Below, piece after piece: positions 1 to 7,188 of a stretch of DNA of 64,000 nt. Both the position numbers and the translations under genes were made by a program. A model generated the notes under the pieces. That model worked only from the letters and a program-made list of their open reading frames with translations, ran no database searches and was not told the origin of the DNA. How positions within the stretch are numbered: the stretch's first letter is position 1; the number at the start of each line of letters is the position of its first letter. Source of the stretch: Ahrensia sp. (GTDB lineage Bacteria > Pseudomonadota > Alphaproteobacteria > Rhizobiales > Rhizobiaceae); contig PAKZ01000041.1 of the NCBI GenBank assembly GCA_002706335.1, positions 215,446 through 279,445 on the forward strand, read 5' to 3'.

Positions 1-575
1 TGTGGACGTTGCAGCAAGAAGTCGAGCATATGGCCTATCATGACCAGCTTACCGGTATCGGCACCCGTCGGCTTCTCGAAGACAGGCTGCAGGCAGCCTG
101 CGCGGAAGCGAAGGAGGGACGCGAATCTGTTCTGGTCCTGATCGACCTAGACGGGTTCAAGGCGGTGAACGACGAGCACGGCCACCAGGTCGGAGACAAA
201 CTGCTTCAGGCGGTCGCCGAACGATTGATGGAAAATGCGGGCGACGCATTCGCGGCCCGACTGGGCGGCGATGAATTTGCTGTGCTGCTCCCGGCCCGGC
301 AGGAGGATCGCGGAGTATCCGCAACAGCGCGATGCCTGATCGACGGCCTCCAAAAGCCATACGATATCGGCGGCATCAAACTCGATTGCGGCGCGAGCGC
401 CGGATTGACCCTGATCGTACGCGAAACGGGAAGTATGGATCAGGCGATCGGCGAAGCCGACAAAGCGCTCTACATGTCGAAGCGAAGCGGCAAGGGGCGC
501 GTGACGGCGTTCAGTGCGCCAATCAGGACAGATCGCGCGGACGCTTTATCCGCTGCCGTTCGCGATCGCGGCTAA
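1..575 (+). CDS. GGDEF-domain diguanylate cyclase (3' part)
   Basis: The C-terminal part of a protein whose start lies before the window; the reading frame is open from base 3. A complete GGDEF domain is visible: the Mg-binding DLDGFK stretch, the linker-type AYHDQLTG entry, and an intact GGDEF active-site motif (about residue 86 counted from base 9). Such enzymes make cyclic-di-GMP from two GTP. The position where the inhibitory RxxD site would sit reads AGDA, so product inhibition through the I-site is probably absent. The domain is followed by about 20 residues with no EAL domain. The upstream sensor domain cannot be seen. It ends 29 bases from the convergent cheT. Placement beside che genes fits c-di-GMP control of motility, but this is inference. 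Confidence 0.9.
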   Translation, partial: WTLQQEVEHMAYHDQLTGIGTRRLLEDRLQAACAEAKEGRESVLVLIDLDGFKAVNDEHGHQVGDKLLQAVAERLMENAGDAFAARLGGDEFAVLLPARQEDRGVSATARCLIDGLQKPYDIGGIKLDCGASAGLTLIVRETGSMDQAIGEADKALYMSKRSGKGRVTAFSAPIRTDRADALSAAVRDRG

Positions 576-604
576 CCGGTTTACGGTCCGGACGAGCGCG
601 TCGG

Positions 605-949
605 TCAACTCGCGCGGCGAAACGCATCAAGGGTATGTTCCAGCCCGACATCGACGAGGATCTCTTCCAGATCGTGCAATGTCGTCGGCGAGCCTCCGCC
701 AAACGCGTTCTGCATGATTTTCGTCACTTCCATCAGACGCTGGCGACAGAAGTCGATCTTCTGGATCGCGACGATCTGTTGCGGCGTCAGATCTTCACCG
801 CCGATCGGCAAATCCTCGATTTCGCCGGCGATAAGCGCCAGTTCCTGGACCAGAAGACCGACAAGTTCGGTCTGATGAATCTCAGCCTGGGTACGCATCT
901 TGCGCACCGGTGCATCGCCTTCATCAAAGTCCTCAAAAGAAATCGACAT
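605..949 (-). CDS. cheT: chemotaxis protein CheT
   Basis: Small (114 residues), acidic, largely helical protein, the last gene of the che operon, overlapping cheD by 17 bases. Its size and position match CheT (orf10) of the Sinorhizobium meliloti che operon. Residues 66-70 read DFCRQ, a DxxxQ motif of the kind CheZ and related phosphatases insert into the CheY active site, in a predicted amphipathic helix (about 55-82). From memory, S. meliloti CheT has been assigned a role in CheY1-P dephosphorylation and CheR binding; here the motif is seen, the activity is inferred. The organism has no cheZ in this window, so CheT plus the CheY1 sink would be the signal-termination route. Confidence 0.8.
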   Translation of the reverse strand: MSISFEDFDEGDAPVRKMRTQAEIHQTELVGLLVQELALIAGEIEDLPIGGEDLTPQQIVAIQKIDFCRQRLMEVTKIMQNAFGGGSPTTLHDLEEILVDVGLEHTLDAFRRAS

Positions 950-1469
950 CGCCGACGCTCTCCATTTCCCTGGAAATTTTCTTGGGTTCCACTTCCGGAA
1001 CCGCAGTGCCGATGAATTTCTGACGCGCCTTTCCCGTACACGGCTCGAATTCGATCCTGCGGCCCTGCGGACCGCCGAGGCTGTTTGAAACCAGCATCAA
1101 CCCTTCATTGACAACAAAATTCTTCGCGAATTCTGAGTTTTTCGCGCCGGCGTCACTGCGGGCATCGAGGACACGCGCGCCGCCAAACAATTTAACCTGA
1201 AGGCGGCTGCGCGCGGCCCCTTTCTGGAACAACCCGTTCAGTAACATCTCCATCAGATAGACACCGTAACGCCGCGACTGGTCGGAGCCATCGCGATCGG
1301 GATTGCCCGGCAGGAGAAAGTGGTTCATGCCTCCCACGCGCGCCAGCGGATCATAGATGCATGCGGCGACGCATGACCCGAGAACCGTCGAAATGACCGT
1401 CCCTTCGACGTCCGACACGGCGAAATCGCCTTGGACGATCGGGATCTTTTTTACTGTCATGGCTGTCAA
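933..1469 (-). CDS. cheD: chemoreceptor glutamine deamidase CheD
   Basis: 178-residue CheD, which deamidates glutamines in chemoreceptor methylation helices and can be bound by CheY-P/CheC in other bacteria. The catalytic cysteine is seen in LGSCVAACIYD (Cys33) and the catalytic histidine in GGMNHF (His50), the same 17-residue spacing as in the family. The third active-site position, normally Thr six residues before Cys, is Ser27 here with Thr28 next to it. Start overlaps the cheY2 stop by 4 bases. It is in its usual rhizobial place between cheY2 and cheT. No CheC is encoded in the window. Confidence 0.95.
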   Translation of the reverse strand: MTAMTVKKIPIVQGDFAVSDVEGTVISTVLGSCVAACIYDPLARVGGMNHFLLPGNPDRDGSDQSRRYGVYLMEMLLNGLFQKGAARSRLQVKLFGGARVLDARSDAGAKNSEFAKNFVVNEGLMLVSNSLGGPQGRRIEFEPCTGKARQKFIGTAVPEVEPKKISREMESVGDVDFF

Positions 1470-1855
1470 TTCAGTCGTCCCACCACCGATTCGATTGATT
1501 TCTTCAGCACATCCGGCGTGAAGGGCTTGGCGATCACGTTGTTGACACCCAGCTTGACGGCGTTCTGCACCACCGTAGCGTCTTTACGGCCGGTTAGAAT
1601 GATGAAACCGGTCTTGCCCAGCTTGGGATGGGCTCGGATCGCGCGCAGCAACTGGAAGCCGTCAATATCGGGCATGTAAAGGTCAGATATCGCCAGATGC
1701 ACCGGCTCAGCATTGAGCTTCTGAAACGCCTCGCGGCCGTCCTTGGCAACGCTGATGTGCTTCACGCCCATTTGCTGGAGAGCTTCGACTGTTACCATAC
1801 GACTGGATATATGGTCGTCGACAACCATGATCCTCAATACGTCAAGCACAGACAT
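1466..1855 (-). CDS. cheY: chemotaxis response regulator CheY2
   Basis: Single receiver domain of 129 residues. The acidic pocket (Asp13, Asp14), phospho-acceptor Asp58 in ISDLYMPD, Thr88 and Lys110 are all present. By position (between cheB and cheD) it corresponds to CheY2 of S. meliloti, the regulator that binds the flagellar motor when phosphorylated by CheA, while CheY1 acts as a phosphate sink. Start overlaps the cheB stop by 14 bases, indicating translational coupling. The assignment as the motor-binding CheY is by synteny, not by a sequence signature. Confidence 0.93.
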   Translation of the reverse strand: MSVLDVLRIMVVDDHISSRMVTVEALQQMGVKHISVAKDGREAFQKLNAEPVHLAISDLYMPDIDGFQLLRAIRAHPKLGKTGFIILTGRKDATVVQNAVKLGVNNVIAKPFTPDVLKKSIESVVGRLN

Positions 1856-2903
1856 TCTGTGTTACCTCCATGCGGGTGCCGAACAGGGCATCGGTTATTT
1901 CGTTTAGTGGCAAAATCTCTTTTGCAGCGCCCAGCCGCGCGGCGGCTGCAGGCATTCCATAGACGAGGCTTGTTGCGCGGTCCTGGGCGACGGTGTACGC
2001 CCCGGCGTTCTTCAGCGCCAGGAGCCCCTCCGCACCGTCGCTACCCATCCCGGTCAGGAGGGCGGCACCGCATCTGCGGCCATAGGCAGTGGCGACCGAT
2101 TCGAACATGACATCGACCGACGGCCGATGACCGGACCGCAGTTCTCCCGGCACGATCCGGCAGATCCGCTCGGTGCGGCCGGCGACGGTAAGGTGGCCTA
2201 CTGCGCCCGGCGCGATATAGACATGGCCGGGACGCAGTTGCATTCCGTCAGCCGCCTCGTTGACGGTCGGCTTGCACAGCCTGTCCAGACGCTCGGCAAA
2301 ACTGCGGGTGAAGTGTTCCGGCATGTGCTGCGTCACAAGCGTCGGCGGGCAATCCGCGGGGAAGCCGGTCAGCACTTCGGTCAGGGCTTCGACGCCGCCG
2401 GTCGACGCCCCGAGGGCGATCGCATCGAGGCCGGGTCTCTTCACGCCGCCGGAAGACCGGGACGCCGGTGCTTCATGCAGCGCCGCAGAGGCGCCGTGCT
2501 TCTGCTTGATAATCGTCTTCGCTGCCGCCGCCGCCTTGACGTTCTCGCACATCGCCTGCAGCGCTTCCTCGTCGTCCATGCGCGGCTTTGGAAGACAGGA
2601 GAAGGCGCCGATTTCCAGCGCGGCGATCGTAGCGTCGGCGCCCTTGCGGGTCCAACTGGAGATCATCACGACCGGCATCGGGCGCAGCCGCATCAGCCGC
2701 TCCAGAAAGTCGAGTCCGTTCATGCCCGGCATTTCGATGTCGAGCGTGATCACATCGGGATCCAGCGCCTTGATCATCTTGCGGGCTTCTTCGGGATTGG
2801 CGGCCGTGCCGACGACCTTGATCTCCGGATCGCTCCCGAGCACCGCAGCAATCAGTTTCTGCATGGACGGCGAGTCATCGACGACTATCGTGCGGACGCT
2901 CAT
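1842..2903 (-). CDS. cheB: chemotaxis methylesterase CheB
   Basis: 353-residue two-domain CheB that removes methyl groups from chemoreceptor glutamates (and can deamidate). N-terminal receiver domain residues 1-120 with Asp9/Asp10, phospho-Asp55 (TLDIEMPGMNG) and Lys106. A linker follows, then the methylesterase domain with catalytic Ser167 in GASTGG, His193 in TQHMPEHF and Asp289 in TGMGSDGAEG. Length is normal for the family. Start overlaps cheR by 4 bases. Together with CheR it sets receptor methylation for adaptation. Confidence 0.97.
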   Translation of the reverse strand: MSVRTIVVDDSPSMQKLIAAVLGSDPEIKVVGTAANPEEARKMIKALDPDVITLDIEMPGMNGLDFLERLMRLRPMPVVMISSWTRKGADATIAALEIGAFSCLPKPRMDDEEALQAMCENVKAAAAAKTIIKQKHGASAALHEAPASRSSGGVKRPGLDAIALGASTGGVEALTEVLTGFPADCPPTLVTQHMPEHFTRSFAERLDRLCKPTVNEAADGMQLRPGHVYIAPGAVGHLTVAGRTERICRIVPGELRSGHRPSVDVMFESVATAYGRRCGAALLTGMGSDGAEGLLALKNAGAYTVAQDRATSLVYGMPAAAARLGAAKEILPLNEITDALFGTRMEVTQNVCA

Positions 2904-3778
2904 TTGATTCCCCCGGTCGGTTCATGTCTGTAACTGGTAATCCCGATCTGCCGCAGGTCCTTCATCGCCGGACCGCTGACACGCTCGGAATGGCCGATAT
3001 AAAGATGACCGCCCGGTTTCAGGACCGAGCAAAAACGGGAGAAGATCTGCGCCTGAAGATCCTGTTCAAAGTAGATCAGGACGTTGCGGCAGAAGATGAC
3101 GTCGAACTTCTGCTTGAAGGGCCAATCGTTCAACAGGTTGAGGAAGCGAAATGCGATCAGGTCTCGCAATTGCTGACTTGCCTCTCCGCTGTCTCCGACC
3201 CGCTTGAAATAGCGGTCGCGGATGGCCGGTGGCATGCGCGAAACCATTTCGGCGCTGTAGCGGCCTTCCTTCGCCTTTTCGAGCGAATTGTGGTCGAGAT
3301 CGCTTGCCAGAATCTTCAGATTGTAGCGCGCCGCCTCGGGAAAAGCCTGCAGGACGGTGCATGCGATCGTGTAGGGCTCGCGGCCGTCCGAACAGCCAGC
3401 GGACCACATTCGCACGGATTCTCCCCGCTTCAGGCGCTCCGCCAGAACCGGCATTACCGCGCCTCCGAGATGCTCGAAATGGTGCGGTTCGCGGAAGAAA
3501 TTCGTGACATTTGTCGTGATCGCCGAAATCAGCTCACGGCGCTCTTCATTGCCGCTCGCCGACCCAACATACTCGATGTAAGCGCCGAAATCGGGCACCT
3601 GCAGCCGACGCAGCCGCTTGACCAATCTGGAATAGACCAGATCCCGCTTGGCTTCGGTCAGGTTTATGCCTGCCTCGCTGCGCACCAGCGTCGCGATCAG
3701 GGAAAACTGCTTATCGGTCAGTACGTATTCGCGACCGGGGTCTTGTTTGGCGACTGCCCCGTTTAAAGCCGTGCTCAT
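2900..3778 (-). CDS. cheR: chemotaxis methyltransferase CheR
   Basis: 292-residue SAM-dependent methyltransferase that methylates receptor glutamates. N-terminal helical domain (about 20-85), the conserved TNVTNFFREPHHF segment (89-101), SAM-binding WSAGCSDGREPYT (125-137) and the later FCRNVLIYF motif are visible. Overlaps cheW and cheB by 4 bases each. The MCP at the head of this operon ends in a DWEEF pentapeptide of the xWxxF type, which in enteric receptors tethers CheR through its beta-subdomain, so a tethered mode of action is plausible. Confidence 0.97.
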   Translation of the reverse strand: MSTALNGAVAKQDPGREYVLTDKQFSLIATLVRSEAGINLTEAKRDLVYSRLVKRLRRLQVPDFGAYIEYVGSASGNEERRELISAITTNVTNFFREPHHFEHLGGAVMPVLAERLKRGESVRMWSAGCSDGREPYTIACTVLQAFPEAARYNLKILASDLDHNSLEKAKEGRYSAEMVSRMPPAIRDRYFKRVGDSGEASQQLRDLIAFRFLNLLNDWPFKQKFDVIFCRNVLIYFEQDLQAQIFSRFCSVLKPGGHLYIGHSERVSGPAMKDLRQIGITSYRHEPTGGIK

Positions 3779-4251
3779 GCAGCCTGCAACTCCATTTCGG
3801 GCGTAATCGCCTCCAGGGAGATTTCGCAGATGATACGCTTCTCGATAACGATGACGCGGTTGAACATCTCGCTGGACATGGACGGATTGACTTCCGGCAC
3901 CGGACGCAGGTGATCCGGCCCGACGTCAAGGATGTCGGAAACGGAATCGACCAGCAGGCCGAGCGTCTTGTCGCGGAGATGGACCACGATGATCACGTGC
4001 CGTTCGCTCGGCTGGCTCAGCCCCATGCCGAGGCGGGCCGAAAGGTCCATGATCGGCAGGATCGTGCCGCGCAGGTTGATCACCCCGATAATGTAATCCG
4101 GGGAGTGCGGCAGCTTGGTTGCCTGGCTCCAGCCGCGGATCTCACGCGTGGACGTGATTTCGACACAGAATTCCTGATCTCCGACGCGAAAGGCGATGAA
4201 TTCCTCGCCGCCGACATTCTGCTGTTCTAAATCGTCATGCATCGTATTCAC
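3775..4251 (-). CDS. cheW: chemotaxis coupling protein CheW
   Basis: 158-residue CheW scaffold linking chemoreceptors to CheA. The whole protein is one CheW-like (SH3-pair) domain: FIAFRVGDQEFCVEI near the N-terminus, the GVINLRGTILPIMDL core, then VDSVSDILD. It overlaps cheA upstream and cheR downstream by 4 bases each. No second CheW is present in the window. Cytoplasmic, working in the receptor-CheA-CheW array. Confidence 0.96.
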   Translation of the reverse strand: MNTMHDDLEQQNVGGEEFIAFRVGDQEFCVEITSTREIRGWSQATKLPHSPDYIIGVINLRGTILPIMDLSARLGMGLSQPSERHVIIVVHLRDKTLGLLVDSVSDILDVGPDHLRPVPEVNPSMSSEMFNRVIVIEKRIICEISLEAITPEMELQAA

Positions 4252-6473
4252 CCTGCCATGGATTGAATGACGGCCGTGTCCGGATCGCTCGCCTGGTGCG
4301 ACACGATGTGGTCACAGTCCAGGATGAGAGCGATCTGGCCATTGCCGAGAATGGTCGCCGCGGCGATCGAGGGCACACGCTTGTAGTTGGATTCGAGGCT
4401 CTTGATGACGACCTGCTGCTGTCCCTCGATCGAGTCGACCAGGAAAGCCCCCATGCCGTTCTTGCCGCCCTCGACCACCATGATGGTGCCCTTCGTGAAG
4501 TCGGTGCGCTTGTCGGCGAAGCCGAGCTGGCGGCCGACATCGATGATCGGGATCAACTGGTTACGCATCTTCACAACACGGTTGTTCTTGCCGATCGTGT
4601 AGACATCGCCCGGTTTCAGGGTCGCCGTTTCGAGGACCGCGGAGACGGGCAGCACAAGCGTCTGGCCAGCTTCCTTGACGATCATGCCGTCGAGCACCGC
4701 AAGCGTCAGCGGCAGGCTCATCGAGAACAGCGAGCCGTGGCCCGGCTCCGAAGAAATATTGACACGACCGCCCAGCGCCTGGATCGACTGGCGCACGACA
4801 TCCATGCCGACGCCGCGGCCCGAAACGTCCGTGATCGTTTCAGCGGTGGAGAACCCCGGGGCGAAGATCAGATTGTCGATATCGTCGTCCGAGAGCTTCG
4901 CGTCGCGTGCGACGATGCCCTTTTCGATCGCCTTGCTCAGGACGCGCTCGCGATTGATGCCGGCGCCGTCATCCTTGATCTCGATGACGATCCGTCCGGA
5001 CGAGTGATAAGCTGAGAGCTTAACCGTGCCGTGCGTCGGCTTGCCCTTGGCCTGGCGCTTTTCCGGATCCTCGATGCCGTGATCGACCGCGTTGCGGATC
5101 ATGTGCGTCAACGGATCGATCAGACCTTCGATGACGGTCGTATCGACCTCGGTATGCTCGCCCTCAAGTTCCAGCATGGCCTTCTTGCCGGTCGCCGAGC
5201 AGACCTCGCGAATGATGCGCGACATGCGCATGAAGACCGGCTTGACCGGTTGTGCGCGGATCGCCATGACGCCGCTCTGGATTTCGCGGGTCAGGTTCTG
5301 CAGTTCGACCAGAGCAAGGGCGGCCGGCGACGCGTTGCCGAAGCCCGCCTGACCGATGCGCTCCGCGAGCATCGCCTGGTTGATCACCAGTTCGCCCATC
5401 AGATTGATGAGCCGGTCGACCTTCTCCGATTCGACGCGAATGGTCTGGCTGGCCTTCTTGACCTCTTTCTTGCCCGCGCGGGCGCCCGCATCCTCGGATC
5501 CGTCGTCGGAATTTCCGGCGTCGGCTTGCTCTTCAACCTGCCTGGCAGGAGCGCCGATGTCAGCGGCTTCCAAGGAGCCGATCAGGTCCGCAACCGGATT
5601 GGCGGCGTCCGCAGGTTCCATTTCCGGATCCCGACCGAAGTCGTCGATATCGGCGATGCCGCCATCGCTTTCATCGAGCGACTGCAGGAAGGCATCCAGG
5701 CTTGCGCCGTCGTCGGCGGCCGGGGCGCCCGTCTCCTCGATGGAAAGGGCGCATTCCCCGTCGACCCAATCGAAGATCGCCTCGATGTCCTCGCGCGCGC
5801 TTTCCGTTTCGAGATCGATCTGCCACTTCAGATAGCTTTCGTCTGGTGAAAGCTCGGACAGTTTGGGAAGATCCGTCGTGTCACAGGTCACGGAGAGCGT
5901 GCCAAGATCGGCCAGCTCACGGAAGAACCTCAAAGGATCATGACCCTTCAGATAGAGGCTCGCATGCGGCGCAAACGAGATGTGAAAGCTTCCACCTGCC
6001 GGCGTCCCGGCGACGCCGAGATCGGCAAGATCGATCATAACAGGCGCGAAATCGGCCAGCGCATCGTCCCCGTCATCGGCGTCTTCCGCAGCCTCGGCGA
6101 GGCCAAAGGCGGTTTCAAGATCGTTGGCGAGGCCTGACGTGTCGTCCGGTTCCGAACCGGTACGTTCCGCTTCAATCACATCAGAGAGCACATCGACGGA
6201 ACGCAACAGCAGATCCATACGATCCTCGTTGACTTGGTTCAGGTCATTGCGGATCACGTCGAGGGCGTTTTCGAAAACATGCGCGAAGGAGACCAGCGCG
6301 GCGAAACCAAAGGCCCCCGCGCCGCCTTTAATGGAGTGAACAGCGCGAAATACCGCGTTCACCGTATCGATGTCGGGCCCGGACGACTGGATTTCGTGCA
6401 ATCCCGTCTCGAGCTCCGCCATCTGGTCGGCGCATTCGGCGAAGAACGTTTCCTTAATATCGTCTAGGCTCAT
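4248..6473 (-). CDS. cheA: chemotaxis histidine kinase CheA
   Basis: 741-residue CheA. P1 HPt domain at the N-terminus with the phosphorylated His46 in AVHSIKGGAGAFGF; a long acidic, low-conservation segment about 90-330 containing the CheY/CheB-binding P2 region; P3 dimerisation helices beginning near VDRLINLMGELVINQ; the P4 ATPase with N-box IRNAVDHGIEDPEKR, G1 DDGAGIN and G2 VSGRGVGMDVV; and a C-terminal P5 CheW-like domain (DSIEGQQQVVIKSLE). All motifs required for kinase activity are intact. It is downstream of cheY1 by 15 bases and overlaps cheW. It phosphorylates CheY1, CheY2 and CheB. Confidence 0.97.
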   Translation of the reverse strand: MSLDDIKETFFAECADQMAELETGLHEIQSSGPDIDTVNAVFRAVHSIKGGAGAFGFAALVSFAHVFENALDVIRNDLNQVNEDRMDLLLRSVDVLSDVIEAERTGSEPDDTSGLANDLETAFGLAEAAEDADDGDDALADFAPVMIDLADLGVAGTPAGGSFHISFAPHASLYLKGHDPLRFFRELADLGTLSVTCDTTDLPKLSELSPDESYLKWQIDLETESAREDIEAIFDWVDGECALSIEETGAPAADDGASLDAFLQSLDESDGGIADIDDFGRDPEMEPADAANPVADLIGSLEAADIGAPARQVEEQADAGNSDDGSEDAGARAGKKEVKKASQTIRVESEKVDRLINLMGELVINQAMLAERIGQAGFGNASPAALALVELQNLTREIQSGVMAIRAQPVKPVFMRMSRIIREVCSATGKKAMLELEGEHTEVDTTVIEGLIDPLTHMIRNAVDHGIEDPEKRQAKGKPTHGTVKLSAYHSSGRIVIEIKDDGAGINRERVLSKAIEKGIVARDAKLSDDDIDNLIFAPGFSTAETITDVSGRGVGMDVVRQSIQALGGRVNISSEPGHGSLFSMSLPLTLAVLDGMIVKEAGQTLVLPVSAVLETATLKPGDVYTIGKNNRVVKMRNQLIPIIDVGRQLGFADKRTDFTKGTIMVVEGGKNGMGAFLVDSIEGQQQVVIKSLESNYKRVPSIAAATILGNGQIALILDCDHIVSHQASDPDTAVIQSMAG

Positions 6474-6488
6474 GATTCAGGCTCGTCC

Positions 6489-6854
6489 TTACGGCATCAC
6501 GCGGTTGACGGCCCTGGTCAGCTTCTCAGGGTCGAATGGTTTAACGATCCAGCCGGTGGCACCGGCGCTCTGCGCGCGCTGTTTCTTTTCCGGCGCGCTT
6601 TCCGTGGTAAGGACCAGAATCGGCACGCGGTTGTATTCCTCGGATTTGCGCACTTTTTCGATGAACTCGAATCCGTCCATCACGGGCATGTTGATGTCCG
6701 TAATGACCACGTCTGGCTGGGATTCCCGCAACTTCTCGATACCGTCCGCACCGTCTTCGGCAGTCACGACCTCGAAGCCGGCGCCAGACAATGTGTGGCG
6801 CAGCATTTCCCGCATCGTGCGAGAGTCGTCGACCGTCAAAATCTTCTTAAGCAT
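6489..6854 (-). CDS. cheY: chemotaxis response regulator CheY1
   Basis: 121-residue stand-alone receiver domain with Asp9/Asp10, phospho-Asp53 (ITDINMPVMDG), Thr82-Thr83 and the VKPF lysine. Position between the STAS gene and cheA matches CheY1 of S. meliloti, which drains phosphate from CheY2-P back through CheA. Its start overlaps the stop of the STAS gene by 8 bases, so the two are probably translated together, consistent with the known cooperation of CheS and CheY1 in Sinorhizobium. Confidence 0.94.
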   Translation of the reverse strand: MLKKILTVDDSRTMREMLRHTLSGAGFEVVTAEDGADGIEKLRESQPDVVITDINMPVMDGFEFIEKVRKSEEYNRVPILVLTTESAPEKKQRAQSAGATGWIVKPFDPEKLTRAVNRVMP

Positions 6855-7185
6855 GATTTAAGTCCCCTACTTCCAGTTCGGCGGCCGTCAGGCCGAGCGT
6901 GCTCAAGTTCCCCTCAAGGATTGGGGAATCTCCGGTGAAATTCATGGTCATGCCGTCCTCGCGCCAGAGGCGGGCTGCTGACAGCAGGACCTGTATGCAA
7001 GACGTGTCGATGCGCTGTACCGCGCTCGCATCGAACCGCAACGGATGGCTGCGCGCCGAGAGGATGGCATCGGCCATCTGCGCGGCCGTCTCGCCGGGCA
7101 AGCTGGCGGGCAGCGTCATCACAAAGCCGGTTTCATCCTCGGCCATGCATTCGGTAAGCGGGTTTGCGGCTTTCTTTCGCGCCAT
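6847..7185 (-). CDS. STAS-domain protein, probable CheS
   Basis: 112-residue STAS-like protein: strand pattern and the segment LRFDASAVQRIDTSCIQVLLSA resemble anti-sigma-antagonist STAS domains, with Ser at the place (DTSCIQ) that is phosphorylated in true antagonists. In S. meliloti the small gene between the receptor and cheY1 encodes CheS, which binds CheA and speeds CheY1 dephosphorylation; the position here is identical. It lies 3 bases downstream of the MCP and overlaps cheY1. About the first 15 residues are basic and may be unstructured. The STAS call is good; the functional name rests on synteny. Confidence 0.75.
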   Translation of the reverse strand: MARKKAANPLTECMAEDETGFVMTLPASLPGETAAQMADAILSARSHPLRFDASAVQRIDTSCIQVLLSAARLWREDGMTMNFTGDSPILEGNLSTLGLTAAELEVGDLNHA

Positions 7186-7188
7186 GAT

